Source: Colletotrichum lupini (taxonomy: Eukaryota; Ascomycota; Sordariomycetes; Glomerellales; Glomerellaceae). Taken from it: a DNA stretch of 64,000 nt. The stretch is from the NCBI RefSeq assembly GCF_023278565.1, contig NC_064675.1, positions 434,001-498,000 of the forward strand. Direction: 5' to 3'. This document shows, in pieces, positions 56,391-64,000 of this stretch. The translations under genes were made by a program, and so were the position numbers. A model generated the notes under the pieces. That model was not told the DNA's origin. It saw nothing but the letters and a program-made list of their open reading frames with translations, and made no database searches. The first letter of the stretch is position 1. Each line of letters starts with the position of its first letter.

Positions 56391-59300
56391 ATGGCCCAAG
56401 GTCTCGGTCTCTACCGGGTCCCAGACCTCGATGTCGATGTCGAAGTTGCTCTCAGGATGAGCGCCGATAAGTTCAAGGAACAGTTGAATGATATTCATGT
56501 CGACAAGTTCGGAAAGACTACTCTTGACGATGTTTACCGAAGTCTCAGGGACATTCAGTTCCAGCAACAGGAGCAGAAGACCTTGATGAACCTCAACAGG
56601 ATTGAGTTGTTTCTCAGTGGCATGCACTCATTTCAAGAAGTCCTGGACGATAGGGGCATGGAAGATGTTGACGGTATCATGGCTTTCGTTTGGGGCCCTA
56701 TGAGGTTTCTGCTTGAGGTACGGGCGCAGCCATGAACAACCCCGATCATCTCAAAACACCCCTGACTGACACATCTTTCCCTCTCTTAGACAACCAACGT
56801 CAACGAGAGAGCGTTTGATCACGTACTCGAAGTTTACCAACGACTTGGGATCCAGATCCTTCCTCTTTCAGAGTACAAACAATTCTTTGCAGGATCCGTC
56901 AACGGCAGAGCCTGCCTTCTTAACATTTACAACGACATCGCCGAATTTCACACAACCGCATACAGGTTGTTCTCTCTCCGCAGCTCATGTAAGCCGAAAC
57001 ATTCTCCACGATAACCCATTTGCAGCCTTGCTAGGTAAGATACTAAACCTGATCATTCGCGCTCTTAGTATGGGGTAAATTACATAAAGCGACATGGAAA
57101 GATTTGGAGTCGACATTCAAATACTTAGCCGCTAGCCTTCGGCTACACGCAGAATTCATCCAAACCCACGGGGCTCCTCTCCAAGACCGACATGCCTTCC
57201 GTAGCGTAGACTCCGGCTTCGCGGCACCCCAAAACAGCATCTTGTTCGATAATGACGATTTCCGCCGCAAATCCCACCAATACATGTTGGATTACGCATC
57301 ACTGCGACAAAATTTCAGAAAGGACGAAGCCCACAGGAAGCAGAAGCAGAAGCAGAAGGTTCTGAAATGGATCGCCGCTCCCATGAAGACACAGGAATTG
57401 CACAAGAGCTTCGTCAAGAAGAGAGAACCGTATCCAGAAACCGGACGCTGGCTTTACACCAGGTACGACGCAGTATCAAATTGGATGCGTGAGGACATAC
57501 CTCAGGACTCCGCTCTTTGGGTCTACGGCAAGAAAGGCATGGGCAAGTCAATTTTGTCGTCACTGGTGGTCAACCGGTTGCAGGAACTCGTCAGGACCCA
57601 AGACATCCCGAAAGTACAAACGTGTTACTTCTACTGCCAGGACGCAGACCCGGAACTGAACACGTACTTTGGCATACTCAGGGGCATCGTCCATCAACTC
57701 GTCTCCGCAGTTGACGTATCGAACCTTGATGAGTCAAACGAAGATGAGTATGACATTTCGGCGTGTTGTAACAAGTACAATGGGTTCATTCTTCCTCTTT
57801 GCGACGACAAAATCACGAACAGTGGTGGCTCGACTCTATCAACATCGGAGGGATGCCTTTCACTCATCGAGGCATTTTTTGAGATTAACCCTCGATTATA
57901 CATTGTTGTGGACGGACTGGATGAGTGCGCAGGCCGCGTGGAAATCCAGCAGATAGTGTCCTTCTTGGTGGCTCAAGTTTCGCGTCTAGACGAGATTAGT
58001 CAAGGACAGTTGCGGGTGCTGTTCATGAGTCAACCGAATCCCGAGGTCAAAGCAGCCATGTCAAAGCCTACCGTCAGTCCGATTATCGGCGAAGTCGAAC
58101 TACAGGCCACCGATAACACACAAGATATACGGACATATGTGAAGAGCCGGCTGGATCCAGCGGAGTTGGTCAAGTCAAGAAGGCAGGTGAGGGGGAGGAT
58201 CAACCCTACCGAAGCTTCATTACTAGAAGCTTCTGGGAACAACTTCAACCTCCTAGAGCAAGATATACAACGCATCGAAGAAGAGGTTTCGTTACAGAGC
58301 GAAGGTATTCATTTCACGCAGGTGACGAAACGAGTGTTGAGCTTACGCTAACAATGCTACCAGGCCTTTTCCTCTACGCAGTCCTCGCTGTGGACTACCT
58401 CTTGAACCAATGGAGTAAAGGTGAACTTCTCCGAAAGGTTTCATCGCGCATGCTTCCTGACGGCATTACAAAGATGTACGACATGGTGTTAGAGAGCCTC
58501 AAGGAGAAGATGCTGGATTTGTCTTCAACTCATTGGGACAAGACTAAGCTTCTCCTCGGCTGGCTTGCCTGCGCCCATCGCCCGCTCAAGTGGCACGAGA
58601 TACAAGCCATCATCGCTTATGACCTTGAGATGGATGAAATAGACTTTGACCTTCGCATGATTCGAAGAGAAAACATCAATAACTTTCTAGGGTCGCTGGT
58701 CGAAGTCTTGCCGGGCGATGAGATTCGTCTCATGCACTCAACGGCTAAGGAGTAAGTAGACTCCGACTTCTTGCTTTACTCGCCTAAGTCTATTAGTCCT
58801 AGGATGAACCATGAGACTAACCCAGGCTCTATAGCCATCTCGTTTCTAGCAGACTTATCCACGCGAAATCAGTTCAGTGCGATCTCGCCATTCTCTGTCT
58901 GCGCTACCTCTCTCTTCGCTGCTTTGCAGCCGAAGACTACAGCGTAGTCGAGTTGCACAGTCATATACGTAAAGGCTACTTTTCATTCCAAGACTATGCC
59001 ATCCCTCAATGGAACAAACACATCAAGACCGTCATTAGAGAATGCCATGAACTATTCTCACCCACCTTCTACCACGATGCAGCAGTAGAACCAGGACGCA
59101 ACTTCGTCGGAGAATTCGGGTCGGCTTTGGCCAGGTTCATCTCTGCTTATGATACCGATATCAAGAGGGAGACGCACCCAGAGTTCCCTGAGGATGACTT
59201 GTCAAAGTACATCAGCTTGCCATTCTACCCCGATCTCGCTCGCTTATGGAATCATATCTTTACCCATCAGAAAGCTTCCGCCGACGAACGCAACGAAGTC

Positions 59301-59834
59301 GGCATTAGCCGCTTACAAGACGCCCTCACTTCGCACCGCGAGGTCCTGGCAAGTGAGTACCAGCCAGACACGGTCATGTTTGGGAGCGACACCATGGAGA
59401 CCTACTACGGGCCCAACCTTTTCAAATGCAAGAAAACACTGTGCAAGTTTTTCTATGAGGGCTTCAAGACCGAGAAAGATCGGGATGCACACCACAATCG
59501 CCACGATAGACCGTACCCGTGCCCCATCAAGACATGCAACTCGGCGCCCGTTGGGTTCTCGTCCAATAAGGACAAGGAGAGGCACGTCAGGACGTACCAC
59601 CCAGAAGAGATTGACGGACAGACGCCCTTCATACAAATGAGCAGGAGAGTCGAAACGGCCAAGTTTCCGTGCAAGATGTGCGGGAAGTGTTTTACGCGGA
59701 ATATCAACTTGAAGGGGCACATGAGGAGTCACTTTGGCGAGAGGCCTTTTGCCTGCCCGAATTGCGGAAAGGCATTTGCTAGGCTGAATGATTGTAAGCG
59801 ACATGAGCGTATCCATACCAGGAGAGGGGCATAG
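56391..59834 (+). CDS. NLR-like STAND protein: DUF7708-type N-terminus, NACHT, C-terminal C2H2 fingers
   Basis: Exons 56391-56717, 56790-56988, 57069-58304, 58364-58751 and 58835-59834 join in frame to give 1049 residues. The N-terminal part (FVWGPMRFLLE... KLHKATWKDLESTF, about 95-190) matches the DUF7708-type region that precedes NACHT in many fungal STAND proteins. The NACHT core has the P-loop YGKKGMGKSIL (about 327), Walker B YIVVDGLDEC (about 451) and LRVLFMSQP (about 492). A winged-helix-like region follows (SEGLFLYAVLAVDYLL, LLLGWLACAHRPLKWHEIQ). Instead of ankyrin, WD or TPR repeats, the C-terminus (about 910-1045) carries zinc-finger-like Cys/His sets, the last two being classical (FPCKMCGKCF...H and FACPNCGKAF...H). 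NLRs are nucleotide-driven switches in fungal non-self recognition; here the sensor end could bind nucleic acid or protein. A HET gene follows on the same strand. Confidence 0.88.
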
Positions 59835-60433
59835 CCAGACGACTATGGCCTCAATATTTCGGCTTGGGCGTTGGGTGTTCACGAAACCTTGGAGAAGGCT
59901 GTGCGACTGGATGGACATATCCATAGGCCTTCGGCGTTTTTTTGATCTTCAATTTGATATTTAATTTCAACACACTTGACTGATTACCCAAATGCTGGTT
60001 CTATTGGATAGAAGCCAGCCGCAGCAGTTCTTTCTGCACAGGAATTGTATCATGTGCAAACGCATGTAGTTGCCTTTGCCAACCACCAAGTTGTTGGGGC
60101 ATTTCTTAGTACTTCACCCGTGCATTCATGCGTGGTACTTTTTCGATGGGTGATAGGTCAGGTAGTACGCCTAACGAAGCGATGAGCCACCCAGTTGCTA
60201 AAACTAATGGCCTGCATATTCCGCCTCGTTGCCTTCATGCAGGCCCAGCCATGTGTGTGGCAGGCCGCCCATGGACGCCTAGCTTCTTTTTCGCGCGTCC
60301 CCCCTTCCCGTATCGTGCTGACACAGTATTCGTTATCCCATTCACCTTTACATAAGGTAAGTTCAAGATTGCATAGTATGGTCCTGGCATGTTGAACAAT
60401 CGCTAGTCGTCACGGATCGTTCATGAGGGCAGC
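59835..60433. other. Intergenic spacer between the NLR and HET genes
   Basis: About 600 bp, holding the NLR 3' end and the HET promoter. No other element is recognised. Confidence 0.45.
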
Positions 60434-62408
60434 ATGTCAGCACCACTCCCGCATAGGCCAGTACGCACTCGAGGCCGGTCCGAAACTGACCTGGGTGACC
60501 CACACTCGAGCTCAAAGAGAACTCGGGGGCGGAACACTATCGACGCGTACTGCTCTAGCTGTCTGCTACTTTTCTCTAAAGATGGCCTGGAGGCGCTCAA
60601 CTCGACTGCTGGCCTGCGGCACTCGACGTTTGTGCGGTGCCGCTCTCAAGCCATTCGTGGCTGCCCACTGTGTCACTTCATCTTGGCAACGGTTAAAAGG
60701 GATCAAGAGAACGACTGGCCTGACGATGAAACCCTCATCTTTCACAATCGCTCTTCGATGAAAGACACCAAAGTCTTACCCCCATGGATCGATATATTGG
60801 ACGGTAGTATTTCCTCCAGGAAAGTCGTCACTACTATATATCCATACGCCAAGCATGGTACGCGGCTAGAGGAACTAGATTATTGATGACGAAAATTACG
60901 CATTGTAGCAGCTGACGTTGTCTTTAGGAGATCCCATGGCCAATTTTGTTTACCGGAGACCACTTCTTAGAGATGTTAAAAGCCAAAAGGTTTTCTCAGC
61001 TGCGGTGAGACTTTACAATGAGTGCAGAAAAAATCATCATCGATGCCGTTACGGCCGAGACGCTCTTTTACCGACCAGGGTCATTGACGTTGGTACTGTC
61101 GAGTCACCCACGCTGAAGTTATTCATCAACGATGTCGAACAGGAAGGCACGTATGTCGCCCTGAGTTACTGCTGGGGCGGCGAACAGCCCGGAAATCTTC
61201 TAGCAACCACCTTAGAACGCATGACTGAAGGGATACGAATGGAAGAGTTGGAGCAGACAGTTAGAGACGCGGTAGTGGCCACTCGAAAGCTAGGTTTCAG
61301 GTACCTTTGGGTTGATGCATACTGCATTATTCAGGATTGTGCCCAAGACAAGGCGAAGGAGATTGGCGACATGGCTCTAATCTACAAGAACGCGGCTGTC
61401 ATGATCGCGGCGGGGACTGCGGCCCGAGCCCGAGATGGGTTTCTTGCCACTCGCAGAACATACATACCCGAAGAAGAGTTTCGTATTCCCATGTCTAGCG
61501 GCGGACTAGGAACTGTCTATCTTCGAACTGGTACACATATGCCTAGGCATGCTATTGACACGTGTGGGTGGGTTCTTCAAGAGTTTATGCTATCGTCTAG
61601 GATACTCTTCTTCTCGGAATATGAGCTCTTATGGCAGTGTCAAGAGACTGAGTTACGGGGAGTCACGGGCGAAGGCTTAGAGTACTTGCAACCGCTGGAA
61701 AGTCTGCCCTGGTTGGCGTTTAATGATGAGGCTGGATCGAATTTTGGGGGCCAAGAGGAGGAGAAGAGGTACATCTGGATGACAGTAGTCGAACAGTACT
61801 CGCGTCGATTGTTGAGTGACCCTGGCGATAGGCTGGATGCCTTGAAGGGTATCACTCTAGAGCTTCAGAGCCTGTGGCGGGACACCAATACCTTTGGGTT
61901 GTGGAGAAAATGGTTTATCGAGCAGCTGACCTGGTCGAAGAAAGATTGTGAGAAAGACGGCAATACGGAAGTTGTGAGGTCAGCCCGGGCACCCAGCTGG
62001 TCGTGGGCTTCTCTGAACGGGCGGATCCGTTACACTGGCTTATTCACGACGGAGTATGCCGAGGTCCGGGGCATGACTCTCTTAGAGGAACGCATCTCAC
62101 CGCATAACGTTATCTTGTCGTGTCCCATCATCACACTTGACGATATGGACCAGTCAAGGCTTGATGAAGACGAAGAGTGGATAACAGAATACCCTGATTT
62201 AGCCGACATCTCGCTTGAGATCGGTGATAGAGAAACCGAATATCTTATCCTAGGGAAAACGATGTTGGGAGACCTTGAGCTGCTCATCGCGCTCATGGTG
62301 GTTGAAGATGACGCATGCGGCGGAGTATACCGTCGAGTTGGGCTGGCAACATTCACTGATGAGGCAATCTTAAAAAGTGCAAAGGACAAGGTCGTAACGC
62401 TGAAGTAG
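60434..62408 (+). CDS. Heterokaryon-incompatibility (HET) domain protein
   Basis: Exons 60434-60857 and 60928-62408 (70-bp intron, GTACGC donor, CTTTAG acceptor, branch GCTGAC) join in phase 1 and encode 634 residues. HET blocks are YVALSYCWGG (about 218), YLWVDAYCIIQD (about 267) and DTCGWVLQEFMLSSRILFF (about 352). The N-terminal region has CxxC-type pairs (YCSSCLLLF, GCPLCHFIL) that often precede HET domains. PSWSWASLNG lies in the C-terminal part. A second Met frame starting at 60423 lacks the Cys motifs and was rejected. The gene is intact. It sits downstream of the NLR gene on the same strand, a pairing that suggests, but does not prove, a joint role in self/non-self recognition. Confidence 0.9.
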
Positions 62409-62714
62409 AGATCCCACTGGCGAGGTGCTGATTCGGTTCACGTCACGCATCAGGACTAGCTGTTAGCTCGAAAAGCCACCCTATGTGGCATATCGCATTA
62501 ACGTCTGTCTCAAACCTCGACTTTCAACAATGCTCGCTGCTTATCCAATGCGCCGGGTGAAGAAAAGTCCTTCCCAATAATGCTTATATCCAAAGTTTGA
62601 CTGTTCCGCTGTTCCAAACGCCATTAAGTCACACAATGTCCGCTCAAGATGCTCATAATAGGGGTTCCGCATGTACATATGTACATAACAATAACTCATT
62701 CGACTATCCACTGT
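62409..62714. other. Convergent 3' spacer
   Basis: About 306 bp between the stop codons of the HET gene (+) and the aspartic protease gene (-). I see nothing specific in it. Confidence 0.45.
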
Positions 62715-64000
62715 TCACATCATAATGACCGCTAAGCCGATACCCAAGACAATTGCGAGAGTACTTGGTGCTGATGTCGAAGTTGACGAGATCGTCTCAG
62801 ACGCCGGAACGCCAGACATTTCAGGAGCAGGACTGGTGGGCAGGGTCGATCCGGTTCCCGAGCCAGATCCTGAGCCGGAACCCATCCCCGTTCCTGGTGA
62901 GGTGGTCGTGCCGTTACTCGCTGGCGGGGCGGGAACAGCGATAGAACCGGCGGGAGCAGGGCATAATCCTCGGATAGCCGCAATGTCTTCTGGCCTGCTA
63001 ATGGGCATTGTCCTGGTGCCACAGTTGACGTACTGCGCCAAGTAAGCGGCGTTGGTGTCTAAGTCGAAGACGGCTGTGGATATCAGTTAGTCCGGCAGCT
63101 CGTTATTGAAGATTTCATAGGTTCGACTTACCGTAAGCTGAGCGTAAGAAGGTATCGCCCAGCAGCGTGAAGTCCGCGTTGGGGACAATACCCAGGTAGC
63201 ATGTCGGCGGGGTGGTACGCAGCTCACGAATCATCTCCTTGTAAGGAACCTTGATCTTCATCCCATCAAAGTCGAAGTCGACGGTCCCGTTGAGATCAAC
63301 AAGAGAACAAGAGACAGGGTAAAACCCGTTGGCGTCCAGACCAGGTGAGCCAAAGTCGGTAGCAACCTGCACGGCAAGCTCTTCAGGCAGCAGTGTGAGA
63401 GTAGCGCCACTGTCTAGAAAGACTGGCATTGAGCTGTTTTGGTACATGCGAACGCGGCGACTTGGCGGAGTGAGACTAAGTGAGTTCATGTTTACCCAGT
63501 ACCGAGCAACACCGTCAGGGGCCTGATCTGCCGGGAGAATCGGAAGGCGTGCCAGTGGCCCGGAGAATTTCGAGGTGTCAATGCCGCCAAAGACTATTGC
63601 CCCTTCCTGTTCGTCTTTGGAGCCCAGTCCGAGGCTAAACGCTTTGGTGCGGGTGACACCTTGGGTAGCGAGCTCGTCGACGAGGTTCTTATAACGGGTG
63701 TTGACGCCATTTCCGTAGCCAATACCAAGAATTCCTGCGAACTGGTCTTCAGAGCTGGTAGCGACGCCAAATTGGACCTGCTGCATTGTTGTTCGAGAGC
63801 CGGCGAGGGCGAGACTGTCGCGGACATAGGTGATATTCGCTGCGCCGATACCGTAGCGGAGAGTTTTGGTGGTCTGCAGAGAGACAGCGGTTGAAGATCG
63901 AGCTGTGTCATAGAAGCCGACGGCTTCGCAGAAGCGTTGGTCAGAAGCGGCGAGGGCCCCGCACTCTGGGTTCACCCATAGCTCAAATGAACCAGTGTCT
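62715..64000 (-). CDS. GPI-type aspartic protease (yapsin/pepsin family), 5' end outside the window
   Basis: Exons 64000-63132 (partial) and 63073-62715 are joined across a 58-bp intron (GTAAGT...CCACAG), restoring SAYAVFDLDTNAAYLAQY. The first active-site motif DTGS lies at the very edge (63988-63999), followed by ELWVNPEC. The second active-site region is VFLDSGATLTLLPEEL, with Asp-Ser-Gly intact and Ala where Thr is usual. FTLLGDTFLRSAY and YFVYD-like context are typical of pepsin-fold enzymes. After the protease domain come a Ser/Thr/Gly/Pro-rich stalk and a hydrophobic C-terminus (TLAIVLGIGLAVIMM), the pattern of a GPI-anchor signal. It is probably tethered at the cell surface and processes secreted or wall proteins. 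The signal peptide and start lie beyond 64000. Confidence 0.9.

Overview
The window comes from the nuclear genome of a filamentous ascomycete (Pezizomycotina, most likely a Sordariomycete). Genes are monocistronic and lie on both strands. Introns are 50-120 bp with GTRNGT donors and CTRAY-type branch sites. The families are typical of these fungi: HET-domain proteins, a fungal NLR, Zn2Cys6 and C2H2 regulators, a YAT-family permease and small secreted proteins. A retrotransposon carries the C-to-T/G-to-A damage of repeat-induced point mutation (RIP). No rRNA, tRNA or CRISPR was recognised.

Layout. 1-3.1 kb: gene-poor DNA, then a secreted glycine-rich protein with two 18-nt exons. 3.5-8.6 kb: three genes on the minus strand, encoding a HET protein, a 6PGDH-like/DUF1932 dehydrogenase and an amidohydrolase-type decarboxylase; a 31-bp-arm hairpin lies between the last two. 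8.6-14.1 kb: a long spacer, an amino-acid permease (+), and a convergent DUF1772 membrane protein (-). 14.9-29.7 kb: a repeat-rich accessory stretch. It holds a decayed FAD-oxidoreductase fragment, a 507-bp foldback element with 63-bp inverted ends, a cysteine-free small secreted protein, a Zn2Cys6 regulator, a 7.0-kb RIP-degraded Copia LTR element with intact 205-bp LTRs and target duplication, and a six-cysteine small secreted protein. 31.4-35.1 kb: an ADR1/AmdX-like C2H2 regulator (-). 35.1-50.7 kb: about 15.6 kb of normal-composition DNA in which no gene can be supported. 50.7-54.6 kb: an 11-exon SNF2/RING (RAD5/HLTF-type) ATPase gene (-) with a GC-AG intron inside the DEAH-box codons. 56.4-62.4 kb: an NLR-like protein (DUF7708-type N-terminus, NACHT, C-terminal C2H2 fingers) and a HET protein, in tandem. 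62.7-64.0 kb: a GPI-type aspartic protease cut by the window edge (-).

How the parts may work together. The NLR/HET tandem and the second HET gene belong to families used in fungal non-self recognition. The dehydrogenase/decarboxylase pair could serve aromatic-acid catabolism. The two small secreted proteins flank transposon DNA, as is common for accessory secretome genes. The sequence shows co-location only; these functional links are inference.
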